From G963665495 sp963677785 (GTDB taxonomy: Bacteria > Desulfobacterota > Desulfovibrionia > Desulfovibrionales > Desulfovibrionaceae): 64,000 bases of DNA. Of the stretch, positions 43,991-51,510 are shown piece by piece. Numbering within the stretch: the stretch's first letter is position 1; each line of letters opens with the position of its first letter. Location of the stretch: NCBI GenBank assembly GCA_963677785.2, contig CAXXDH010000003.1, positions 2,480,001-2,544,000 on the forward strand, given 5' to 3'. The notes below the pieces were generated by a model that did not search any database, was not told where the DNA came from, and was given only the letters and a program-made list of their open reading frames with translations. The position numbers and the translations under genes are program-made.

Positions 43991-44812
43991 ATGAGTGCGG
44001 ATAAGGAATTGGGCATTCTGGTGCTCGGGCACAAGCGTCCGGAGGCCTTGCGCAACGTGCTGGAGAGTTTGCGCTGCCAGGGCGCGCTGGGCCAGACGCA
44101 GGTCTGGCTGGATGGGCAGACCTTTTCGCCCCCGGATGTGATTGAAAAAGTCGAAACCTGCCGCGCGCTTGCCGCGGAATACGCGGAGGCCTGCTGGCGG
44201 CCGCAGTACGGACGGCTGGGCATCGACAAATTGATGTTCGACGGACTGGGCGCCATGGCCGCGGTATACGACAAGATCATGGTCATCGAGGACGACTGTT
44301 TTCCAACGGCACGGGCGGTGGAGACCTTTAGCCGCGAGCTGGACGGAGTGGCGAACGATCCGGAGATTTATTCGGTCTACGGCCATCATTTCAAGGTCCC
44401 GGCCGAAGGAGAAACCATTACGCGTTTTCAGGGCTGGGGCTGGGGCACGACCCGGCAAAAATTGCTGCCCGTGCTCAAGCGGCTCAAGGAGTTGTTTCTG
44501 CTGCCCGAAGCCGAGTACCTGGCCTGGGTGCGCGCGCAGATGACTCCGGAACTGGAGGCGCGGCTGCTGGTGACTCCCGGACGCGACGTGACCTGGGTGC
44601 TGGAGCGCTTTTTCGTCTGGGACGCGGCAACCACCTTTGTGACGGCTTTGGCCGGGCTGAAGCACAAGAAAACCCCGGTCCGGACCATCTACAACTGCGG
44701 GCTGGGCCCGTATTCGAGCCACTTCTTTCAGGACGAGGAGCGGCTGCGCAATCCGCCCTGGAACATGGTGGCCGAAGACGAGGTCTGGGACCATTTTGAG
44801 GCCCAGGAGTAG
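43991..44812 (+). CDS. Glycosyltransferase-like protein (GT-A fold)
   Basis: A 273-residue protein from the ATG of MSADKELGILVLGHKR, with GGAGGTG directly upstream. GILVLGHKRPEALRNVLESL is the nucleotide-sugar-binding opening of a GT-A fold, and IMVIEDDCFPTARAV carries an EDD metal site like that of GT13 N-acetylglucosaminyltransferases. RFQGWGWGTTRQ is also seen in that group. The C-terminus (VRTIYNCGLGPYSSHFFQDE) fits acceptor binding. It is translationally close to the next gene, whose GTG start lies 5 bases on. Donor and acceptor unknown. Confidence 0.75.
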   Translation: MSADKELGILVLGHKRPEALRNVLESLRCQGALGQTQVWLDGQTFSPPDVIEKVETCRALAAEYAEACWRPQYGRLGIDKLMFDGLGAMAAVYDKIMVIEDDCFPTARAVETFSRELDGVANDPEIYSVYGHHFKVPAEGETITRFQGWGWGTTRQKLLPVLKRLKELFLLPEAEYLAWVRAQMTPELEARLLVTPGRDVTWVLERFFVWDAATTFVTALAGLKHKKTPVRTIYNCGLGPYSSHFFQDEERLRNPPWNMVAEDEVWDHFEAQE

Positions 44813-44816
44813 CTCT

Positions 44817-45698
44817 GTGACAAGCTCTGTGACGCGTGCCGGGGAAAAATCCGCGACAGGAAAACCGGGCAAAACGGACAAACCCGTTATCCGCGTACTG
44901 CAGCATCTGGCGCGTACGGGCGGTACGCTGATTGCCAGGTGTCTAGCCTGTATGGACAAGACTCGCCTGTTCAGCGAGACCCATCCGAGCGGATTTCTGC
45001 CCGAAGATCTGGATTTTTTCGACATCATGGTCCAGGCGCAGCGCTGGCACGGATTGATAACCGAAGACGAACTCCAGGACTGGCTGGCCAACACCTGGCC
45101 CCTTGATGATCGCCGGACTGTCCCCGAACCGGACCCGCGTTTTCTGCGCGCCGTGGCTCTGTTGCATGAGCGCTGCGCGGAGCACGGACTGCACCTGCTG
45201 CTGCGTGACTGGCCGCATGTGGACTATACGGGCAAGCCCTTTCCATTCGCGCCCTGCTTTCGCCCCCGCCTGGTGGAAATGCTCGATTTTGACTATCGCG
45301 TCCGCCCTACGGCCACCGTACGCCATCCCGTGCGGTCGTACGTCAGCCTGCTGGCTTTTATGCCCGAGCTCAAAGTGACGTTATCGCCCGTGGAATACTC
45401 CGAGGGCTGCCTGCGGTTCGCGCAATACGCGCGGGAAATTGGGTTTATCCGCTACGAAGACTTTTTGCAGGATCCGGACAGGGGCTTGCGGACGCTCTGC
45501 GATCATTTGGAACTTCCCTTTGATCCGGACTATACGCGGCGCTGGATGCATTACGACAAGGTCACCGGCGACCGGTCAAAAGCCACGGAAATCCGCCGGC
45601 AGCCGCCCCGTCCGGTGGCAAAAGAACTGCTGCGCGCTTTCGAAGCCTGCGACGCGTACCATCAAACACTGGCATTGCTGGGGTATGAAACCTATTGA
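44817..45698 (+). CDS. Sulfotransferase-like protein
   Basis: A 293-residue protein from GTG 44817, chosen because AGGAG stands seven bases upstream at the end of the previous gene; a TTG at 44796 opens the same frame. IRVLQHLARTGGTLIARCLACM resembles the PAPS-binding P-loop-like start of a sulfotransferase or P-loop NTPase-fold transferase, and VRPTATVRHPVRSYVSLLAFM matches the 3'-phosphate-binding segment. GFIRYEDFLQDPDRGLRTLCDHLELPF is the usual C-terminal signature. It is less typical than the gene at 43040. With that gene it gives the locus two candidate sulfation enzymes. Confidence 0.7.
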   Translation: MTSSVTRAGEKSATGKPGKTDKPVIRVLQHLARTGGTLIARCLACMDKTRLFSETHPSGFLPEDLDFFDIMVQAQRWHGLITEDELQDWLANTWPLDDRRTVPEPDPRFLRAVALLHERCAEHGLHLLLRDWPHVDYTGKPFPFAPCFRPRLVEMLDFDYRVRPTATVRHPVRSYVSLLAFMPELKVTLSPVEYSEGCLRFAQYAREIGFIRYEDFLQDPDRGLRTLCDHLELPFDPDYTRRWMHYDKVTGDRSKATEIRRQPPRPVAKELLRAFEACDAYHQTLALLGYETY

Positions 45699-45707
45699 GG
45701 GGGGCTG

Positions 45708-45725
45708 GGGGGAATCATTTCCCCC
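45708..45725. terminator. Stem-loop between convergent genes
   Basis: GGGGGAA / TTCCCCC with a TCAT loop, lying between the sulfotransferase-like gene and the minus-strand radical SAM gene. No strong T-run follows at once, so termination is probable but not certain. Confidence 0.45.
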
Positions 45726-45787
45726 GGCGTGGTAAGGGGCGGAGCCCAATCAAGACCCTGCCCCATCCTTTTTCTTTCGTCTTTTCC

Positions 45788-46939
45788 CTACCCGACAGCG
45801 ATTTCCAGGCCGTCTGTGTTGAGTTCGATGGCCTGGTCGATGACGGCCTGCGGATTGGCCGAGGTCACCAGGACGACTTCGGGCGTATCCACCAGCAGGT
45901 TGATGGGTTCGCACACGGTCAGGTCCAGCCCGTTGGGGCGCGCGCCGTTTTCCGGCACAAAGCAGGTGATGTCCAGTCCGGGCGCATGCGTACGGAGCCG
46001 TGGCAGCAGATCCGCGGTCTGGTCCGGCGCTCCCCAGATGGCCACGCGCTTGCCGTCGATCCGGGCGGCGAGCTCCTGCGCGTCGGCATAGGGTTTTTCA
46101 AAGATTTTTTTGATGTCTCCATTGCGCGCGCCGGTCCGGACGGTGAATACCCGTTTGTCCAACGTAGGCGGATAGGCCGGGCATTGCGCGCACAGAGGAT
46201 ACTTGCCGCGTTTGCCAGCGGCCAGGTCGTTGGCCATGGCGATACGGTGCTCGTTGTACCACAGCTCCTTGACCGGCGTGTCCAGCGCGTTGCCCAGGCC
46301 GTACTCGGTGAGCATGTCGTTGCAGCAGACGGCCACGGTGCCGTCGTAATGGATAAGCAGCTGGTTCTGGGCGAAATGGCACGCACTGTTGGGAAAGCAT
46401 TTGGGCGTATTGATCATACGCTCGTCCGCTTCGATGTGGTTGCGCCAGAAAACGTTGGTGACTTCGCTGAAGAGCAGGTTGGTGCCCTGCAAGCGTTCGC
46501 GCCACATGGCTTTTTCCGCGGCCACTTCCTCCGGATCCACGAGATCGTAAATGCCCACGCAGACGGATTCGTACAACTCGGCGACTTCTGCGCAGCGCTC
46601 CGGGTGTTTGCGCAGATAATCGCCGTTGGTGGCCTCAAAAGGACGGAATCCGCGCTTGCGGGCCTCGCGTACCATGTCCAGCAGGCGCGGATCCAGAAAG
46701 GCCTCGCTGAGATGGCGAAAGGCCATGTCGCCCTGAAAACCCATGGCTTTGGCCTCGTCCATGATCCGCAGTACGTGCTCGCTGGGCAGGGACTTGGCCA
46801 CCTTGGAGCCGTCCGCATTGCGGCGTTTGCCGCTGGTGTCGCCGCTGCGGGGGCAGAAAAAACACTCGCGGTTGCAGTTGGACTGCAACTCGACATTCAA
46901 TTTCCGAAACAACGGAAAGGTCTCAAGCGTCCAGGTCAT
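45788..46939 (-). CDS. Radical SAM/SPASM protein with C-terminal Rossmann-like domain (copy A)
   Basis: About 383 residues from the ATG of MTWTLETFPL, which has GGAG six bases upstream. The radical SAM cluster motif is CNRECFFC in LQSNCNRECFFCPRSGDTSGK. A SPASM-type region holds further cysteines (CFPNSACHFAQ, DGTVAVCCNDML, YPLCAQCPA) that can bind auxiliary clusters. After residue 290 a Rossmann-like segment begins (GKRVAIWGAPDQTADLL). Radical SAM/SPASM enzymes modify peptides or sugars. The partner substrate is unknown; the glycan locus suggests a sugar or glycoprotein. It is a clear paralogue of the next gene. Confidence 0.82.
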   Translation of the reverse strand: MTWTLETFPLFRKLNVELQSNCNRECFFCPRSGDTSGKRRNADGSKVAKSLPSEHVLRIMDEAKAMGFQGDMAFRHLSEAFLDPRLLDMVREARKRGFRPFEATNGDYLRKHPERCAEVAELYESVCVGIYDLVDPEEVAAEKAMWRERLQGTNLLFSEVTNVFWRNHIEADERMINTPKCFPNSACHFAQNQLLIHYDGTVAVCCNDMLTEYGLGNALDTPVKELWYNEHRIAMANDLAAGKRGKYPLCAQCPAYPPTLDKRVFTVRTGARNGDIKKIFEKPYADAQELAARIDGKRVAIWGAPDQTADLLPRLRTHAPGLDITCFVPENGARPNGLDLTVCEPINLLVDTPEVVLVTSANPQAVIDQAIELNTDGLEIAVG

Positions 46940-47011
46940 GGTTTTCTCCAATATTTTTATGCCTCCGGCGGGTGGTGTGGGGGCGAGGAGCCCCCGCGAC
47001 GTTCCTTTTTG

Positions 47012-48172
47012 TCACAGCGTCACCACCTCGATGCCGGGGATGTCCATTTCGTAGATCTGGGTGGAGATCTCCAGGGCCGCGGCAGAGGCCACGAGGATGA
47101 TGTCCGGGTTGAGTTCGCGGATACGTTCGGGCGCGGCCACGGGTTTTCCATCGATGGTTTTTTCCCAGTTGTCCGGGCTGTTGTCCACGAATCCGAGCCA
47201 GGTGGCCGTACCGTTGAGTGAGACCAGCTGCGGTTTGAAGCGTTCGCGGTACAGCGCGCCCGAGCCCCAGACCAGGATGCGTTTGCCCGCGAGTTCCTTG
47301 AGCAGTGCCGCGTCGTCGGCGTAGCGCCGCTCGTCCACGTCCTGGATGTTGGTTTCCGGATCGCGCGCGCGCGTGGTGAAAATGCGGCGTTCGAGCTGGT
47401 AGGCGGGTTCGTGGCAGATTTTGCAGCGCGGGTAGAGATGGCGCTTGCCAGCTTCCAGGTCGTTGATGATCCGTACGTGGCGTTCGGAGAACCAGATGTC
47501 GCGCAGGGGCGTATCAAAGGCATTGCCCAGTTCGTACTCGGTGAGCATGTCGTCGCAGCAGATGGGAATGGTGCCGTCGTAATGGACGAACAAGCCCTTG
47601 AGCGGCCGCATGCACGGGCTGTGCGGAAAGGCCCGGGGCGTCGTGGTCATACGCGGGTCGTATTTTGTGTGCGTCCGCCAGATGACGTTTTCGTATTCGC
47701 TGAAATTCAATTCCACGTCGGGCAGCCGTTTGCGCCAGAATTCCTTTTTGGCCTCTTTTTCCTCCGGACTGTTGTAGTCGTAGAGGCCGATGCTCAGAAT
47801 GTCGTAGATTTCGTTGGCCTGGCGGGCGACTTCGTCGTTGCGCTGCAGCACGTCGCCGTTTGTGGCTTCGCCCATGACAAAGCCGCGTTTCTTGGCCTCC
47901 CGGGCGATGTCCATCAGCCGTGGATCCAGAAAGGCTTCGCTGAGATGGCGGAAAAAGACCATGTCGGTGAACCCCATCTCCTGCAGCTGGTCCAGAAACT
48001 CCAGGACCCGCTCGGTGGGCATGGCTTTTTTGACATGCGTACCGTCGGAATTCCGGCGTTTGCCACTGCTGTCGCCCTGGCGCGGGCAGAAAAAACAGTT
48101 GCGGTTGCAGTCGGCCTGCAGTTCGATGCCCACCTGCTTGGGCAGGGGCAGGGTCTCCGTTGTCCAGGGCAT
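47012..48172 (-). CDS. Radical SAM/SPASM protein with C-terminal Rossmann-like domain (copy B)
   Basis: About 386 residues from the ATG of MPWTTETLPL, with AAAGGAGC upstream. The cluster motif is CNRNCFFC in LQADCNRNCFFCPRQGDSSGK. SPASM cysteines occur in SPCMRPLKG, DGTIPICCDDML and YPRCKICHEPA. RHLSEAFLDPRLMDI, LYDYNSPEE and the C-terminal GKRILVWGSGALYRERF line up with copy A throughout, so the two arose by tandem duplication. It is upstream of copy A on the same strand and likely co-transcribed; a stem-loop of the GGGGGC family sits between them. Function is unknown. Confidence 0.82.
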   Translation of the reverse strand: MPWTTETLPLPKQVGIELQADCNRNCFFCPRQGDSSGKRRNSDGTHVKKAMPTERVLEFLDQLQEMGFTDMVFFRHLSEAFLDPRLMDIAREAKKRGFVMGEATNGDVLQRNDEVARQANEIYDILSIGLYDYNSPEEKEAKKEFWRKRLPDVELNFSEYENVIWRTHTKYDPRMTTTPRAFPHSPCMRPLKGLFVHYDGTIPICCDDMLTEYELGNAFDTPLRDIWFSERHVRIINDLEAGKRHLYPRCKICHEPAYQLERRIFTTRARDPETNIQDVDERRYADDAALLKELAGKRILVWGSGALYRERFKPQLVSLNGTATWLGFVDNSPDNWEKTIDGKPVAAPERIRELNPDIILVASAAALEISTQIYEMDIPGIEVVTL

Positions 48173-48415
48173 TGGCTTCGCTCCTTTGCTGCTTTGAGCC
48201 GGGAATAAGAGGCGTCTGTCCGGCCATGTCGTACAATATACTAGAATTAAAGTTTGCAAGAAGCAAACCGACTTCTATTATAATCGGCTGGAAGCGAAAT
48301 AAAATTATATTTTCGGAAGGGGAATTGCGGTAAAAAAGCAGGCCGGGCCAGGAACAATTGCACTAGCGGCGCGCATACGCTAGGATTCGCCGCAACAGCA
48401 GCACAAGGGGTGAGC

Positions 48416-49279
48416 ATGCCGGAACAACAGGATACTATGGATACAAAAGCGGACAACAACAAGACACATGCCGAACGGCTGGAAGAGTTCCTGGCCTATT
48501 ATGAAGGCTCCATGGATACGTTGCGTTCGGAGAAATATTACGAACAGCATCTGCGTCTGTTCAGACTGGCTTTGCACGGCATCGGGATTCTGAACTATTG
48601 GAATCCCGAGGTCTCGGGCGAGGCGCACTTTCTGCGTACCTGGCTGGCCGGAAAGAGCAATCCGCTGGTGCTGGACGTGGGCGCGCTCAAGGGCGGCTAC
48701 GCGCGCCTGGTGCGTGATGCGGCCCCGGACGCGGACGTACATTCGTTCGAGCCCCATCCCCGGTCGTTTCTGGAACTGCAGCGGACCGCCGAGGAGCTGG
48801 GCACCAAGGCGCATCCTTTCGGCATGTCGGACGTTGCCGGGAGCAGCATGCTGTATGATTACGAGGACTCGCGGAAGCCGCAGCATTCGTCGCTGTACAA
48901 AGAGGTCATCGAACGGATCCACCTGAGCAAGGCCACCGGCTATGAGGTCCAGCTGGAAACTCTGGACGGTTTTTTGGCACAGGAGGAACTGGGCAAGGTC
49001 AGTCTGCTGAAAATCGACGCCGAAGGGCACGAATTGCCCATTCTGTGCGGGGCGTTGCGCTCCATCGAACGCGGGGACATCGCTGCGGTCCATTTCGAGT
49101 TTAACGAGATGAATGTCTATTCAAGGACATTTTTTAAAGATATCTATGATATTCTGGATGGATACAGCTTTTACCGCATGCTGCCGGACGGGCTCGCTCC
49201 CCTGGGAAACTACCGCAATCCGTTGCTGTTCGAACTCTTCGCCTACCAGAACATCGTTGCCCTGCGCGAGGCGGATTGA
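48416..49279 (+). CDS. FkbM family methyltransferase
   Basis: A 287-residue SAM-dependent methyltransferase from the ATG behind AAGGGG. The SAM-binding motif I is LVLDVGALKGGYARLV, then VHSFEPHPRSFLELQ, and the FkbM signature LLKIDAEGHELPILCGALRSI with HFEFNEMNVYSRTFFKDIYDIL. FkbM enzymes O-methylate sugars or polyketides. In this setting methylation of a surface sugar is most likely. It is divergent from the radical SAM pair across 240 AT-rich bases that should hold both promoters. Confidence 0.88.
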   Translation: MPEQQDTMDTKADNNKTHAERLEEFLAYYEGSMDTLRSEKYYEQHLRLFRLALHGIGILNYWNPEVSGEAHFLRTWLAGKSNPLVLDVGALKGGYARLVRDAAPDADVHSFEPHPRSFLELQRTAEELGTKAHPFGMSDVAGSSMLYDYEDSRKPQHSSLYKEVIERIHLSKATGYEVQLETLDGFLAQEELGKVSLLKIDAEGHELPILCGALRSIERGDIAAVHFEFNEMNVYSRTFFKDIYDILDGYSFYRMLPDGLAPLGNYRNPLLFELFAYQNIVALREAD

Positions 49280-49351
49280 GCGATTGCGGATGGCCTGAGA
49301 GGCGCGAAAAGTGTACTATTTTCCGGAATAAACTTTGCATGGCCTTGAGGC

Positions 49352-50182
49352 ATGACAGAAAGACCACGGAAGATTTCTCTTGCCTGGCGTCTGACGTCCG
49401 GGGGCAATGTTCCTGAGGCGGACGGCGCGGGCGGCATAGGCGTTGCCGGAAGCCGGTCCGGAGCGGTTGGCCAAAGATCCGACAAGCGCCCCGAAGTCAT
49501 GGTGCTGATTCCGGCTCGGGGTGGTTCCAAAGGCATCCCCCGCAAAAATATTTATCCGCTGGCCGGAAAACCGCTCATCGCCTATACCATTGAAGCGGCC
49601 CTCAAGTCGCGCCATGTCACACGGGTGCTGGTTTCCACCGAAGACGAGGAAATTCGCGATATGGCCGTTGCCTATGGGGCGGAAGTGCCTTTTCTGCGCC
49701 CCGAGAATCTGGCCGGAGACCACTCCAACATTGCCCATGCCGTGGAATATACGCTCAAGGAGCTGCGCAAACAGGACTACGTGCCCGATGTCATCTCGGT
49801 TTTGTTCACCACAAGTCCTTTCCGCAATCCGCGCCTGGTGGATTCGCTGCTGGAAAAGGCGGTCGGCCCCTATCGCCAGGTGATCACGGCCAGACCCGTC
49901 ACCATAGATCCCAAGCGTTATTTTTTCACCAACGGCAACAGACGGCTCGAGCCGCTGTACAAGAACGCATACCCAGGGCAGGAGAAACATCAGGACCTGG
50001 GCAAACCCTTTTTCAGGAGATACGGCCTGCTGGTCGCCAGCCGCCGGGTTCCCGGCCCGCTGGGCACCTACGTGCACCGGATTACCGACCCCATTTCCGC
50101 CCTGGATATAGACACCTTTCACGACCTGCGGTACGCAGAACAGATCATCGAAAACGACCTCTTCGATTTTGATCTGCGATGA
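49352..50182 (+). CDS. CMP-sugar synthetase (acylneuraminate cytidylyltransferase family)
   Basis: A 276-residue protein with MVLIPARGGSKGIPRKNI (about 50-67), the CTP-binding loop of NeuA/PseF/LegF/KdsB-type enzymes. LAGKPLIAYTIEAALKS, RVLVSTEDEEIRDMA, GAEVPFLRPENLAGD and LFTTSPFRNPRLVDSLL follow in the usual order. It would activate a nonulosonic acid such as a sialic, pseudaminic or legionaminic acid with CMP. The first 48 residues are polar, Gly-rich and not part of the domain; the real start may be later. It overlaps the next gene in ATGA. No nonulosonic acid synthase is in the window. Confidence 0.85.
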   Translation: MTERPRKISLAWRLTSGGNVPEADGAGGIGVAGSRSGAVGQRSDKRPEVMVLIPARGGSKGIPRKNIYPLAGKPLIAYTIEAALKSRHVTRVLVSTEDEEIRDMAVAYGAEVPFLRPENLAGDHSNIAHAVEYTLKELRKQDYVPDVISVLFTTSPFRNPRLVDSLLEKAVGPYRQVITARPVTIDPKRYFFTNGNRRLEPLYKNAYPGQEKHQDLGKPFFRRYGLLVASRRVPGPLGTYVHRITDPISALDIDTFHDLRYAEQIIENDLFDFDLR

Positions 50183-51510
50183 ACATACTGCTGCCGCTAT
50201 ACCCAACCAACGACACGCAGCGGGCTTTGCTGCCCGGAGCGCTCAGACGCGCGCCTTTTCTGCGGGATCTCGCAGCCCTTGGCGGACCGCCGCCCGGCTG
50301 GCGCGTGCTGGCCGTTGCCGCCGACGCGGACCTGCTGGAAATCGCCGCCGCTTCCGGCGTGTCTTGCCGCAGGCTGGACATCGAACCGGATGCGGACAGC
50401 TGCGGCTTTCTGCCCTGCGGTACGGACGCCATCCTGGAGCAGGTGCTGGCTGAGCCGGATACTACAACAGACGCGCTCTGGTGCGTGCTGGATCTGAGTG
50501 CGCCCCTGCCCGGGGCCGCCACTCTGGACGCCGTGGAACGGGCACTGCGTCTGTATGAGCGGGAATCCCCCCTGGCCGTGGCCAGCGTTGCCGAGGTGGA
50601 GGATCATCCGGCCCAGCTGGATGCCTATTACCGCTTGTTGGATGTGGAGCTGCTGGCGCTTGTGGAGCCGGACGCCGAAAATCCCGGCTGGTTGCAAAGT
50701 GCGCCTCAGTTCGTGGAGTGGGAAGCCTTTGGCGCGGACCAGCCTCCGGCCCCGGGACTGCTCTGTTCGCTGGTACCCGAGGCGGATTCCTGGCGGCTGC
50801 GTACGGAGGAAGGCGTACCGGAAACACCTTCGGTCCACGCGGACAGCGTAACTCTGCTTTCCGTTGGGAGCGGCCTGGCGCGGCGGATGGTCTCAACGGA
50901 TGCGCTGCGGCTGGAGCATACGCGCGCAGCCTGCGCCGTGCCGTTTTTCAAGCCCCTGGACGGAAGCTCCTGTCTGCTGCTGCGCGAATCTTCCACCCAA
51001 GTGGGACTCCATGTCCGCGAGACGCCTGACGGGAGCGAACCCGTGGTCCGGGTCTGGCCCATTGGGGAGCGGCGACTGCTGCCCGTACCGCCCATGGAAA
51101 ACGACCAGGTGAATGCGGAGGCGTATTCCACGGTGCGACGGGGAAATGCGGCCTTTGCCGGGCCGGTGCTGCGCTTTGCGCCTCCGGAGGGAACGGACGC
51201 GCTGGCCGTGGCCTTTCTGGAGCGCGCGTCGGGCGAAGACGTGGATTTCATGGAGCCGCTGGAAGCTCCGGCGTCCGCGTCCGGATCTTTCTGGCATGTG
51301 GACAAAGCCACGAAACAGCGTACCAACGGTCAGACCGGCAGGGCTATCACCGGGCGTCAGGATTTTTATCCGTTGTACGAGTTCGACCGGACGCTTTGCC
51401 TGTTCCGGGCCGGGGATTTTCCCGGCCTGTCCGGAGCGGCCGAGCAAGGCCGGGTGGCGGGGCTGGTTATCTCGGGAGCAAGCGAACCTGGGCCGGAAAA
51501 GGAGAAATGA
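50179..51510 (+). CDS. Unknown protein coupled to the CMP-sugar synthetase, degenerate cytidylyltransferase-like N-terminus
   Basis: A 443-residue protein whose ATG overlaps the preceding stop codon (ATGA). No family is recognised outright. The N-terminal 170 residues have an alternating beta/alpha pattern and a stretch, ALRLYERESPLAVASVAEVEDHPAQL, that resembles the SVxExxHHP region of cytidylyltransferases, while the CTP-binding loop is missing (MNILLPLYPTNDTQ instead). The C-terminal 270 residues are strand-rich and unassigned. It may be an inactive regulatory relative of the synthetase, or an unrelated nucleotidyl-type fold. It overlaps the next gene as well, so all three are co-translated. 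Confidence 0.65.
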   Translation: MNILLPLYPTNDTQRALLPGALRRAPFLRDLAALGGPPPGWRVLAVAADADLLEIAAASGVSCRRLDIEPDADSCGFLPCGTDAILEQVLAEPDTTTDALWCVLDLSAPLPGAATLDAVERALRLYERESPLAVASVAEVEDHPAQLDAYYRLLDVELLALVEPDAENPGWLQSAPQFVEWEAFGADQPPAPGLLCSLVPEADSWRLRTEEGVPETPSVHADSVTLLSVGSGLARRMVSTDALRLEHTRAACAVPFFKPLDGSSCLLLRESSTQVGLHVRETPDGSEPVVRVWPIGERRLLPVPPMENDQVNAEAYSTVRRGNAAFAGPVLRFAPPEGTDALAVAFLERASGEDVDFMEPLEAPASASGSFWHVDKATKQRTNGQTGRAITGRQDFYPLYEFDRTLCLFRAGDFPGLSGAAEQGRVAGLVISGASEPGPEKEK

